From Tubulanus polymorphus (taxonomy: Eukaryota; Nemertea; Palaeonemertea; Tubulaniformes; Tubulanidae), in NCBI RefSeq assembly GCF_964204645.1, contig NC_134029.1, forward strand, positions 8,112,850 to 8,176,849: a stretch of 64,000 nucleotides of DNA, in the 5' to 3' direction. Position numbers and translations under genes: made by a program. Below the pieces are notes generated by a model. The model was given only the letters and a program-made list of their open reading frames with translations, searched no databases and was not told where the DNA came from. Positions 48,488-62,100 of this stretch are shown here, piece by piece (position 1 is the stretch's first letter; each line of letters opens with the position of its first letter).

Positions 48488-50240
48488 TCACCTACGATGA
48501 CGGAATTCCCTCAATCGTGGGGAGTTCCGCCTCTTCGTACGGCGCGCGTTTAAAGTATTCGAGAAGGTAGCTTGATCGATTGGTTCCAAAAACGGAAGTT
48601 CTTTTACTTCGAAAAAAAAGTAAAAAACGAGTGAGCTGTAGATTTAAGTTATATTATTAGTTGAATAATAACGATGTGTATTAGTTCTCGGCAAGCGATG
48701 TCGATAAACGTTCGACGATCCTACCGTTTTATGTTATAATTTGAGTTCTGTGTAAAGTAGAAGTCGGTCGGCTGGCGTAATCATAACACAGCTCAACTGT
48801 GTTAGCGCCTATCATTAGTGGTTAGGTCAACTGGGTTTTACTCCCGGAAGTATATACACGCAGCATGGTTTTTATCAAATCTACCAAGTAGCGCTACTTT
48901 CTTAGAAAAAAAAATTAAAGTTGAAGGCCCTGACATGCGCTTACCTTTCACGAAATGTCAAGTACTGAAATGACTGCTACTGTTTGATTTACAAGCCATC
49001 TGAAACATTTTTGTCACACCATTCGTAATCGTGATACTTAACGTTGATCAAATAATTAAAAGCCAAGCACACATCACTTCTGGAAAATTACATGTACAAT
49101 GTCCTAGTGCATGAATGGCATAAGTGATTTGTCAATCTAGGTTATTGTTATGGTTTGACAAATCGTGATGAGCAATTGCAATAATGTCTATCATGGGCGC
49201 AATTCACTAAAAAAGTGCTACTTTTTCCACACCGAAGGGGCTTAAAAGCGTCTACTTAGTGTAAGCCTTGGCGTTACTTACTAACCATGCCTAGGTGTTT
49301 GCTTCCAGGAGTCTTGTCCCAGTTTACCTAGAATCGCTGTTCTAAGGTGTATCACTGGCTGGGAGTAAGTTGAGGTTCATCTCAAGAGTTGACCTAAGTT
49401 TACTTTAGAATAGAAAAAAATACAGTTACCTATAACTGGTTCTCTCGAACATTTTAGATACCTGGCAATCACTAATAATGCTATAGTCAAAGGTTCACAA
49501 AAACAGATGTTTTCAACAAAAAATGTCTTAATCTATTACCATCCATAATTTAGTTTTTTTCCTCGATTTTGATGAACTTTTTGAAAACCTAGTCTTGGAG
49601 ATAATGTTTGTTTTCTCATAAATTATTTACATACTTAAACTGTGTGATTAAACAACCATGTAACCAGGCTGTAATTGATTAACTAATCACCGTTGGTTAG
49701 TAACCAATTGATTATTATCAGAATGATTTATGAATTATAAGTCGTCGTTATCGGTTTATAAGCGATAGATGAGTTTCGTTTTTCGCCGCAAAAAATTTCG
49801 ACGCGCGCAAAACAAGCATAATCAGTTCAGTTACAATTATAGATATAATTCGATAACTTTCTCTTCAGGTTTAGATACTAATGTGTATCATATAGTGTTT
49901 TGGCTTCGGTGGTGTTTTTGTCTCATTGAACGAGTAGTGTTCGTTTGGAAATGATTGTCGTTGTTGAATAATTATTATTTGTGGTACAATTGCTCACATT
50001 TTTGCACAACGTTGCCGTCGATATTGCGGACGACGATTTCAAGTCGATAGGAGTTGGATTAGATAAAAAAAACGATGTATTTCGTTGTGTGTGTGTTAAT
50101 TCAGGTATCGATCGTTGTCTGGATGATAAGAATTAGGAAAATGACTTTAGTCTGGTATTTGTGGTCCGTCGTTGTATTTTCATTAAAAATCTTGAAAACA
50201 AGTAAAGTGCCGAGGACCCACCAGACTGCAGACTGATACC

Positions 50241-50241
<1 letters not shown>

Positions 50242-50284
<43 letters not shown>

Positions 50285-50310
50285 CATTTTTATCATTATT
50301 ATTATTATTA
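50242..50310. repeat. (TTA)n microsatellite
   Basis: An array of about twenty TTA units, interrupted once by TCATTTTTATCA. Shorter arrays of the same unit lie near 53880 and 56942. Confidence 0.9.
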
Positions 50311-53300
50311 GCTTGATCATGTTTTAGAACAAGCTGATATCATTCACTGTGATAGATTCGAGGCTCATTACTAGTAGGCGTGTTGCACTCGAGAATCGGG
50401 CGTGGTTTCGGTCGATGATGCCGGATCGGAGTTGAGTTTTTATGGACGTTCATCGAGGACGCGAAGTCATGATCGTCGGATGAGTGGTTTAAACCAAATT
50501 TAGCGACGTCACTTCGGAAGTCACTGCTCGGTGAAGATTCCTATTTGAACATTCTTTAAACTGAAAGAAAGCGTAGGTGGTTAAAAGCCAGTTATGGCAC
50601 GGGAAAGTTACGCATAGTAGAATCAGTTCGATTGTCTTCGAATTGTCGGTGTGAGGTCATGTATTGGTTTCACGCCCGAATCAAAGGGAATGGGGGTGGC
50701 TCGGCGAGCATTTTTGAATCGCGGAAAAGACATCGGAAGGTGGCTTATCGTCAGCAACAGTACGTAGGAAGATTATTGGGCCTTGGTGTTGTAGAAATTC
50801 ACTGTTGAACTATTTCAGATATTAATCTCGCATTTGATAAGAATATTCATTGTTAAGATATCGTTCTCCTCGAGCATTTCAATAGTTATCGTTTATCGAT
50901 GAACGTATCGCGAATTATTGATTTGGATGTTGTCAAATATTGTTAGATAGCGTATTATTACAATATATATATCGTTATTCGAATCGATTTGATAAGCATT
51001 TTTGGCTTAAAAAAAGCATCGCGGCGTTTTTTTTTAATAGAAATTTTACTTAGCCGCCCGTATCAGTCGCGTTGCTTCTGAGTTAAAAGTAGTAGCAGTG
51101 TTGTTCAAGCGCCGATTCCTGCACGTATTCCTCGGAAGGTTAAGCCTAGCTAGACCCGAGGCTAGATCGTTGTAAGAAGTTGGTACACACGCGACCGCCG
51201 ATTGTTGATCTGTTTCTCTGACAATCTTAAGAGCTCTCTGGTCGGCTGTGGCTTGATCCTTACCGAACGTTAAAAATCATAAGCAATACTCGTTGCTGAT
51301 AGGCTACGATGTTAAGATCAGTCGTCGGAAAACAGAACCTGTTCCATCCATACGATCGTTCGTCTTTACGATCGGTCTGTGATCGATGAGTCGTGGTCAT
51401 AAGTACACTCCACTCACGTCGAAAAAGTTCCCAATTAAAAAATCGCAGATTTGAATGCCAACGATCGGATCTCGATAGTCCACCCGAGTCGGGCTTTATT
51501 TTCATCGTTCAGAAATTACCTCTGAACATAGTTATACAAAGTTCGCCTGTTTTAATCGTTTAAGAGTTCCTTCCGGGAATCGATCTTGCGATGGATTGTC
51601 GTGTTTATCTATTTAGTAATTTCCACCGAGTGATTATTTTATAAATAAGTTTGTCGTCGTCGTAGTCCGTGGTTATCAAACTGATTGTGCTGCCCTGGAT
51701 TAAATATACCGGAGCATCCGTTTCATTATCAATTTCTATCGGCGAGATCATCCGATCATTATAACCAGTGGGCGAATGACGTACGGCGTTGTCTGTAATT
51801 TTGCTGAAACGTCGCCGCCGCGATCTCTAAATAAATCTTTATTACGCGATTGTAATCATCGTTGCGTCGTTTTCCCCGAGATCGCCGAATCAAATGGCAG
51901 TCGTGACGTTTTTCGTCTTTTTCAGGAAAAAGCTTAATTAGACAATCTGCGCAGTGTCGGCTAAGTGATTAGACTCGAGATGCCAAAAATGGCGGATATT
52001 TTTTCTCCTTGACATTTCGAGTGGAATTTACCCACTTTGGCATGATTGAAAAAAAAGTACCGGTAATAATAGGTTCGATTAATCAGAGCGGTAATTCGAT
52101 ATAGATGAAAGAAAATTAATTCGCATTTTAGGCTACTGCTAATTTGTAAATTGTACCATTGTCTCGGACTCTGATTAAAGACTGAAATGTGTGCAATTTT
52201 ATATGTATTATCTATACATACGTTTATATTCCCGGTCCATAGCTATTTTTCAAGCCCGGTTACGTTCAAGGCCTTCGTCGTCGCGAATATAGAAAAAGTG
52301 CATTTTGAAACTAACGAAGCTGTCTCACAGATAAACATACCGGTACTCATAAACACTTTTATCGAAAATTATTATAACCTCCCCCCTTCGAAGAAATTTA
52401 AGATTTAATTCAAGGGCAACTGGAAACGAAAATATTTGAGTTTTCAATTCTACATAGTTCATTTTTGATAAACCTTGGTCATCAATGGTTTTTGTAGTAT
52501 GTATTTTTATGCCACCAGCTCTTTCCTAAGAACATACAGAAAATTGATATAATTAACTAAAAATCCGACGGTTATGCTAACTTTCGATTTTCAAAACCTC
52601 TTTCCCGAATGTTGATATATAGAGAGCTTTCTATCCGAACTGTACAATTATAGATAGATCATAGGTCATACCTACCTACGCGTATGTAGACAATTTTGAG
52701 GATGATTCTTTTTTTTGCACTGCAGAATTTTGTGGAAAAAAAAATATATTGTACATGACAGTGCGTTCGTTACATAGAAATTATATATTGTGTATATGTA
52801 TATAGATGTTAAAACACCAATTTCATTCGAAGTAACATTGATATTGTTAAAAACTTTATACATATATATATATAGATAACATATTGTTTTAAATGTGATA
52901 TTATTCAGTTGTTGTATAGATTTTAGCGTTTTCATTGATTAACTAACATCTCTTATATCCGTATTTTAGCTAATGATACCTTATAGAAAAAAAAGAAGGC
53001 AAATTAAAACGAAATGTGACGTTCGCTATAATCAGTAATTTACCTGTGTTACTGATTACGTAATTTGAAGCTTATCTAGATACTACGCTTTGTTAAAACA
53101 CCTGCATTGACAGACGAAGTTTGGTCTATATTCCATTAGTTCAGTTATGATTTCTGTCCGTAATGGTCTCTTACATCTGAAGACTAGGTCTTAAGTTGTT
53201 AACTTAGATATATACAACCGAATAAGGCTAAATCCAAGCCTTGACAGTGCAACAAGCCCCAGGGCTTGATCCATTTGGCGCTGGATGTATTATCTCCAGA

Positions 53301-54544
53301 AGAACTTGGTGCAACTGATTTTCAATGGAATTGTCGTATGAAAACTGGTACGGTGGAACCTCGTTATAATGACTTTGGATATAACTACTGTTGCGTTTTG
53401 TGTATTTGATCCTGAACAGGTAAAATCTTCAAGTAATGTCATACATAACAAGCTATATGTTGAAACGGCCACATTTTGTGGTCCCCTGAAGCGTTACACA
53501 TTGGCGGTCGGTTGCCGACCAAGTTCTTACGGTATTTCACTAAAAATTCAAGTAGATATATTTAGGAAAAAAAACTGGCATTAGCTCAGATGGCGTCGGT
53601 GTTGTGATGTAAGTTATGTAAACTATATAAAAAGAATATGTGATTCAATTGATTTGTAAAATTTCGTATTGCATATGTTAAATGGCGGTTAGTTTAGTTT
53701 AAGTTTACGTTGTGCGCAAGAAAACTGGCATTGAACTTTTAGTATATTTGGTTTTAGTGAGTGGTGTTCGTACCTCATATGGTACAATATTGTATACATA
53801 TAAATGCCGCGAAATAGTTGAGTGACATTTTTTAACTGAATCAATTTGCCACTTTATATGTGTCCGTGTGCCAATATATTATTATTATTATTATTATTAT
53901 TGTTATGATTATTGATATTATCGTAAACCATAAAATCGTGCGTGTATATACATTTGTTATTTAGAATATCTTATGAACCGAGAGACATACACGATTGTTT
54001 TAGGCCTAGCGCATTGCTACAGTTGAGGGTTGGATTGTTGACCTGGCTCTGCTGATGGTAGCTCCCAGCAGACTAGCTGTACGTAGTTGAAATCAAAACG
54101 AAGTGGTTAACGTTTTTCAAATATTTTATGCAACCTTCGTCGATAATGTTTCGCACATCCGCTAGTCGCAGAGAAATTTTTTCCTATGTTGGTATCAATG
54201 CTGTAATCAATGCCAACTTGAGCCACCCATTCAGACATTCACTATGTCATGTGATCTATTCTATCACTGTTTTAGTGTGGCAATAAAGATGTTTTTAGTC
54301 CACCCATTTTGTAGGTCAATTACAGTTGAGGTCCCGAACACTGAGGAGATCTGCAGGATCAAAAATTGGGAGAACGGTGATAAAGTTTCAAATGTCTGAG
54401 GGGTGGGTCCAGACTGCGCATTGATACTTGCATTTAGATATAAACTGAATTGATAAAAATTTCAAAAGGATAGAGAAGATATGATATTTGTTGGTGAAAA
54501 TCAGCTATCAGCTCAGCCAGCTGCTTTCCAGAAATTTTCCAAGC

Positions 54545-54768
54545 GTTTTTGGCCCGACCAAAATTGTCGGACTAGGCCCGAGGCAAATTCGAGCGCGGGT
54601 CAAATTATTGCGCATGGATTGCAACTGGTTCTGGAAGCGACTCACTTTGCTTTACTTAAGCATTGTTTAGTATCGACTGAGTGGTTTACATGTGAACGCG
54701 CTTTCAAGTTTAACCCGAGCCTGATCCTCGCCAATTTGGCCGCGGCCAAATCGTCTCTGTTATTTTGC
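54545..54768. mobile_element. GC-rich inverted-repeat element, hAT-like MITE candidate
   Basis: The first 50 bases (GTTTTTGGCCCGACC...AATTCGAGCGC) are mirrored imperfectly by the last 55 (GCGCTTTCAAG...TTTGGCCGCGGCCAAATC). The element accounts for a 112-residue frame at 54481-54819, which is therefore not treated as a gene. A fragment with GATTGCCGCGGCCAATTGCC near 56285 may be a relative. Confidence 0.55.
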
Positions 54769-55390
54769 GGCGTAGATGAAATGGTTATTTTCTTAATCAC
54801 CCGTGCATTGAAACATTAGCAGAATAGGTCCTCGTATGATATCGTATATGTCCATATATAGCGGCTTTATTTTAACGCTTGTCTCGGTAAAGCGAAGTTC
54901 ACTGCTCGTAGAATACATATCCGCCCAAGTTCCTACATCCTGCCAACTCGGATAATCAGCTGTCTGCTCCAAACATTGTGTAAATAATAACTAAAATCCG
55001 AATGTGCTGAATATGTGATTATGTTTTCAATTCGAGGCGATAGCGCCTCCGCTTAATTTGGGAGTTATATATATTTTAGGAATGTGCCGCATCCGCTTAA
55101 TAATCTGAAAGGTATATATTTTAGAAATGTGCTGCGTATAATATATTTAGAAATGGGCCCCTTCGAATCAGAAATTATTTTTTGAAATCGAACGGCGTCT
55201 TGGTATACCCAGAGGTATGGATCTGCAGCCTGCCATCACCATCGTCGGGTTGACTTGTGTGAAGTCAGGATGGTTATTCTAATTGCAGGGTACCTATGAC
55301 TCGGTGATTCCTCAAAGATTCCTAAATAGTAAATGCTTTTGAAGGTGCTTGAAAGTTCAATTTTCATAAATCGGCAATTTGATACTTGTG

Positions 55391-55563
55391 CAGTAGACTA
55401 CCCCTAAATCAGTACAGTTGGGACGGGATCTTTTCGGTACTCTATTATGCCACCAAATCAGACACCGAGTTTAGTAGTGTCAATGATAAAAATTTGCTTA
55501 TAAAACCACCGAATTAACGGTTTACCGAAGTTGAACAGTACCAATTTAGGAGAAGTCTACTGT
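55391..55563. mobile_element. Foldback MITE related to the one in ARIH1
   Basis: CAGTAGACTACCCCTAAATC at the left is mirrored by TTTAGGAGAAGTCTACTG at the right. Its interior shares words such as AAAATTTGCTTATAAAACCACC with 25655-25818 and with the inner ends of the ARIH1 inverted duplication. Confidence 0.65.
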
Positions 55564-58370
55564 AATTGGGATATAAAAGTGATGCAGACGCTTCCTCGAA
55601 ATATGAAATTTTCTCCTTGAAATCTGCTTATATCCAGGAATGACTGATCTGTAGGGACCCTGGATTCATTGGTGATATGGACTGGGGGTCCATGGTGATA
55701 CGAATTAAGCGAAAGGGTTGGTTCAGGCTGCAGATTGATTGATGCATAACAATTAAATCGTTTTCATCTTTTTTAATTCCACGAGATGATTTTGCGATAA
55801 TCATTCAAAATGATTGCTATCGAGATAGATGATGGACTTCGGCTTATGATTAAGGATTCCATCTAACTAAACGGTACTTATGATCGGACTAGATCTGTCT
55901 TCTGTTGATGATTATATTCGGGCATGGAGAACATTTCTTTTAAGCATTTTTGTTAGATTTTATGACTACTATTTAGAGAGAGTAGCCCTAAGTATCTTGT
56001 TGTTTTATCGATGTCAAACCGGTGTGTGCGTTGTTGTTTTTAATTATCGAATTGTTATATTTACTACCAGCATTTGTTATTTTCATTGTTAGAACCGAAG
56101 TGAAAGATAGTCTTGTTGCCAGAAAACGGTTTGTAGAATTATGCCATTCTCTTTTTCGAGCTCAGTGCATAGCTCTCCCGACAAATTGCAGACTATGAGA
56201 GCTGTTTCGATCCCAATTCAGGGGTAAAACGTAAAATTTTCTCATAAAAAGTTCATGGATAATGCAAGCAGAGCTTATTTGCCCGATTGCCGCGGCCAAT
56301 TGCCAATTTTTGACAGGTTCGGTATGTTGCGGTGGTGAATTTATTTCAATATCTCCAAAAACATGGAATTCAAGGAAAGAAAAAAACGTCATTCAGTAAA
56401 TTGTTGTTGCGACTTTCGCCACTGTTGACAGTTCCAAATTTCATATTTTCAAGTCACCTGGGGTCCAGCTCGGCAGTTGTCACTGCTTGTTCATCTGATT
56501 CAAATTATCAATTAAAAAAGAACTAGTCCTGAAATTCCAATAAGCTCAAGTAGACTCATCTTCACTCAATCAAGTCGGCAGATTTTACAAAAAGCTTTTC
56601 GGATAAACCTTAATCAGCCTTCGGATAACCTGTCGATTAGAAACTGGATAAAATATTTACAATCCTGATACTACCAAGTAAGGCGTAGTCTACATGATAA
56701 CACATTAACCAAATAATCAATCCACATCTGCTTTACAATGCGAATAAGTTTAAAGGAAATATGCTTTCTGTATGTAGTTAAATGTTTTCTAAGATATGGG
56801 CATATATATTATGAAATATTACGTTTATTCGTGGGCATATAGATGAAAAAGTGACAGAGCTCGAAAGAGCCGAGATGTACTTATCAACATTTAACAGGGT
56901 TACGATTAGAATTAAGTGATTATTGTGATTAATTATCATCCTATTATTATTATTATTATTATTTTGGTGTTTAAGCCTTGTCGTTGTTGTGAGAGTGGTG
57001 AAAAAAATTTCGCGTGAAAACTTGGATGTTTTTTTTTCCTCTTAATTTTAATGTTAGATGTGAGAAAAAAAAAATAATGTTGGCGCACGTAAATCTCTAG
57101 GCTCATTACGATTGAAACATCGAGTGTTAATTTTTCTCCCCTTGGCTAAAAAAAGAAAAGGCGTGTTTTTCACGCTTGCGACGTCGCTTGCTTCTCCGTC
57201 TGTTCGGAAAGAATTTATTACATTATTCATTCCCTAAAAAAAAAAACAAATCTTCGTACGAATCTTTCAGGACAAAATTTCCACGCGTGGGGAAATTTCT
57301 TCGTTCGTGTTTTATTTGTGATCGGTCGAATTTTCGCGAAAATTCAGTGATATATATATATATATATATATATCGTTTACCAGTATACAATTTGGCATTG
57401 CATTTCTCTCTCTCTCTCTGGCTTTTTAATCAATGCCGGTATATATATTTTAAGGGCGGTTACGATTTTCTTCTTTTAATCCGGTTTTGTCACAACGTTC
57501 CCTGGTTGAGATCGCGCGAACGCTCCGCGATCTATGTATAGTTTCGGCTGGAAAACTTACCTATTAATACTGAATTTAATCGAATTAAACCGACTTTCCG
57601 AAAACGCAAATACTACAACTTTTAATATCGTTTGAAGCTTAAAGATCGGTTGAAACCAATTTTATAAAACGCAATCGTAATCATATAATATATACCTGTA
57701 TATGTTTGCTACGGTATATACCCTAGATTGCGTTTTTTGAAACTGGAATCGGCCGTGTTGCTTTTGTAGTGAGAATATCGACTATCAGGTAAAAACCTCA
57801 ATTATATAAATGAATATATATATATATATATAATTATATATTATATCAGATTGTTGATTAAATGTTTGACTGTTGTTGATGAAGAAAAAAAGAAGAGATT
57901 TCACACCAAACTATTTTGTACTTAAAGATTTTTGCATGTCTCATCGTATTGTGCTTATCATGCACTTTGTTATATCAAATAAAATTTTCACCAGCTTATT
58001 AAAAGTAAAATATGTTAGAAAATATCGGTCTTCGGTTGTTTACTTAGTTTAACGAGATATGTTTACAATTTTGTTCCCGAACGATATGAAAGCTGATGTG
58101 ATCAGTGATGGATAGCAGACGACAATGTCACCAGTATTCTGTTCATAGTTTTCCATCTCCTGTACTTCAACTCTCTCAGCCACTGACAAAAAAATCATCT
58201 CTATTTTATGCCGGAGCTCGGCCATTGTTCAGAATTCGACCAATGAGGATGAAGCAGTATGTTCACGCTATGAGCTAATGCAATAAAGCCCGATGACGGT
58301 ATCAAACTTGTTTGATTTTGGAAACATTCCTGAAACTACATTTCTCGTAACCGCTCGCGACTTGGGTATA

Positions 58371-58526
58371 TACAGTAAACCTCGCCATACCCTGGACATG
58401 GCTAACTTGGACAAAAGTGAAATCATTTTTCTGACTTCCTAACATATTTTCCTATCTTTTCTCGAGACCTGTACCTCCGGCCAGTGTCGTCGGTCCCAGA
58501 TTGTCCGAGTTAGGCAAGGTTTACTG
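58371..58526. mobile_element. pogo/mariner-like MITE
   Basis: TACAGTAAACCTCGCCATAC (continuing CCTGGACA) at the left mirrors TGTCCGAGTTAGGCAAGGTT (continuing TACTG) at the right. The left end abuts TA. Its end resembles those at 5754 and 35955. Confidence 0.7.
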
Positions 58527-59156
58527 AATGAAGCAATGAATGCAGTAAGTTAAACGACAATTGAGAAGGATATCTGGTAGTTGGCAGGACCTTGTTGATG
58601 CTTAATAGGGGAAAAGTCATATGCATCATCTTGTTTTGATTTCTTCAAAGGACTTGGGGTTCTAGCAACACTTGGAGACCAACTGAATGGAATGAGAATG
58701 CAGGAAGATGACTAATCTGAATGACTGACTATACAGTCTATTATGACACCATGTTGAGAGTATGAAATAGTGGTATTTTGGATGTATTTTCATTGAATTT
58801 GGGTTAGATTTGGCATACTGGTATTTTTAATCAGTAATAATGCTGGTGTTTAAGTAAGCTATGGTGGGTTAAAATGGACAACAATTTAAATACAATCAAA
58901 CTCGCTTAAGTCATCATATTCAGGACAATCTTTATGATGACTTACAGATTGGGACTAATAAAACAGTGACGCCTTGAGTAATATGACGACTTAGCCGAGT
59001 TCGAATTTTATTTCAAACCTTTTCTTTATGTTCCTTCAACATACCAACAAACCTTTCAATAGATACATTGCAGTCAATGCAGAAAGAAAGCCCACCAAAC
59101 CACAAAAGCGAAATAAATTTCAAAATAAAATAAAAAGTCATGAATTTATTTCACAG

Positions 59157-62100
59157 TCACGGAGATACAGTTTCACGTATCAAATATTGTCTATCGTCTC
59201 TACACGGCAATAATGTGTAGGAATTCATTCCTATTGTATATATTCCAGGTTCTCCGCTGCTGTTCAATAATACCGGGCTGTGATTGAATCCATGAACGGT
59301 AAGACTCATCCACCCACAATCAGCAGCAGTCTTCATATGTTCTCTGAAATTATACAGTACAGTAGTTTCTCCTCAATACAAATCCTTTCAGTCAAAATCA
59401 TGAACTGAAAACAAATCAGTAGAATTTCAAAATTCTCAATGTCTAACTGGAATTACCACCTGCCTCGAAAAAAAAATTCTGGTTCCACCAATTGATTTAA
59501 GTTAGGAGTTGACGCTAACATCAATTCAAATTTAGTTGAAGTTAGGAGTTGACGCTAATTTAGTTGAAATGTAGATGTACACAACACAATAGAGCCATCC
59601 TGGTTACAGTTAAGCTCACCTTACCGGACAAAATTGGTCTGAGGCAAGCTAAGTCCACATAAAGGATAGGAAAATACGTTAGAAAATTTTCTTTTCCGCG
59701 CAAGTTCATCAAAAGTCCCGGTTTGGCCATGTCCGAGTAAGGTGAAATTTACTCTACAGTTCTCAAATACATACGACTCTTCAAGACTAGAGTTAAATCT
59801 AGTTCATTCGCGATGTATAAAGCTGACCGGAATTCTAACCCAGAACTGCGTAACTGGCTCCAGTCAAAACAATCCATAGGTTTAGAAGAAATCTGGATTA
59901 TTCTTAAGTTGAGATGAACTGCAGTATCTGAAAATTCCCTGCGCTATGAATTGGTTAACCGAGAGTTAAGTGCCTATGCATGAATTACTTCTAAAAATTA
60001 CACCCTAAAATCCTATTTTTTGCTCATAGCTTAGCAATTATCGATGTGCTTAAGAATCCACGAAAGAGGGTGAAAATATCTTACCGAATGATTTCATAAA
60101 TACGCTCAATGAGCCTCACAGGAAGAAAGCCGGATACGTGGAAGACATCGAGATTGCTAATGTTTTTGGTCGATGAGCAAGCACAATGACAAACCGCGGG
60201 ATCACTATCACTGTTCACTTCCATAGGAGCTGGGTCACCTTCGCTGAAACATCACACAAAAAAACTAACTTAACCCTTTCAGTGCAGACTAATTAATACC
60301 CTATAGTGCAGGAGATAATTTGAAATATTTTTTAAAATTCCACCCTAGTGTGTTGAATAACGGGAATACCACTAAAGTGCGTCTACACCGCAGCGCAATG
60401 TATCATTAGTTACTAGTATTTCACTATGTTTGACAGGTGCTGTTATTTTTCAAGAGAGATAATTATTAATTACATCAATACACCACATTGTGGTGTACTA
60501 GCAAAATCTATCACTGATTTATACCGCACTGCGGTGTAGACGCACTGAAAGGGTTAAAAGTTTTATTGACACTACGAAAAATTACATAATATTGCATAAT
60601 ATTGTCGGCAATGAATAACATAACATAAATTTCAAAACATTAGGCAACAATACAGTTATTTTGGATTGAGATACATCGACAATTATATTGAATTGACCGG
60701 CAACCAGTCTATGCCTGATATAATAGTGATGACATAGTATCTTCTCAAAAATAATTTATCAAATGTAAGATAAGAGTTGAAATTATTCAATTACAAATTA
60801 AACGCCAAAATTCACAATTGTTATTATGATTGAATGAGTTTCCACTCGGTAGCATGACTCCCAGTTTTAAACAATGCATGTACAGAAAGTTACCTGACAA
60901 TGCCACAATTAACAGCTCCAAGCCACTCGTATAAATTCTCTATTTCCTCGCTCTCATCTTCGGCATCCACTAACCAACCGGAGTCCAACGTCGGAACGGT
61001 CACATTTTCTTGCTTACAAGTTTCAACTATTGTCTTCTTTTCTTTATAATTCACGTCAAAATTCTTGAAATACTCTGCCAGCGACACGGGATGGACGTCC
61101 TTATCTGAACGAAATTCATACCAGTATCAGAGATGGAATGGTTAAGAAAATGACATTTCTCAACCCATCAAACCTATCAGTGGTAACAGATTCAAGGCTG
61201 TTCATGTTTCTGAGGGCAAAAGAAGAACCAGCAAACAAGAAACTCTGCCACAAAAGACGCTCAACAACTACGCATGTTTTCATCTCGAAATATATCCAAT
61301 TCACTTAGAATTACTGATAATATATCTCATCTGGTTTATACGGGGACAATCTGTGGAATTTGTTTTAGACAATGCATATCTATTTTGGTTTCCATTGAAA
61401 GTAAACCCACAATTATAAAGAAGAACTATCAGAGTAGTTTCACTCAAATGCTATATGAGCTATTTTCAAAACAGTTTTAATTTCCTCCAATAGCCAGTGA
61501 ATTTGAAGTTTAGAAAATGGCTTATAGCATTTGAGTCGAAAGTCAAACCACGTTCAGTGTATTCCTTGGTAATTGTGGTTTTTTCTTCGACGCACATCTA
61601 CTGCTATATTTTCTAAAATTCAGAAGCAGAGATTTCAACCAACAAATTTCCAAATCAGGGTTAATTTTTTCGGGGACATACTTAAAGGGAAACCAAAGAA
61701 AAAATCTATCATGATACATCGATTATCTTTCCAACAATGAACTGAAGGATGGCTTAATCTATGTGCCCCAGTCATTGATTGCTATACGTACTGTCTGGAA
61801 TCCAACTTGCGAAGAAATCGAATGATAACTTCGATTCTGTGAGAATCTTCTTGACGTGTTCGTAATATTTACTCCCTGGCTTGAACAGAGGACTGACCAG
61901 ATCAATAGTAACCACTGCAATTACAAAGCATTCGATATATAAACATGTATGAAGAAACCGGTATACCTGAATTTTCAATTTGAAAATTTACCATTTCCAG
62001 AAGAAAACGCAAACTAAAATCTAGGGGTCTACACCATGCCCACTTCGGGAAATACCTGGCAATTGATCAATTTCTACATTCAACTCCCTGGTAAACAAAT

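Larger units (their letters stand above)
48488..59156. other. Long non-coding interval after the zinc-finger gene
   Basis: No convincing coding exon was found on either strand over about 10.6 kb. The first part may be a long 3' UTR. Candidate AATAAA signals on the plus strand lie at 54282-54287, followed by a T/G-rich stretch, and at 57978-57983. TTA trinucleotide runs occur at about 50242-50310, 53878-53902 and 56940-56963. Inverted-repeat elements at 54545-54768, 55391-55563, 58371-58526 and 58892-59006 are described separately where supported. Confidence 0.5.

Noticed and set aside
54481-54819. 112-residue open frame
   Set aside because: Most of it is an inverted-repeat element whose two arms explain the composition; no domain or splice partner was found.
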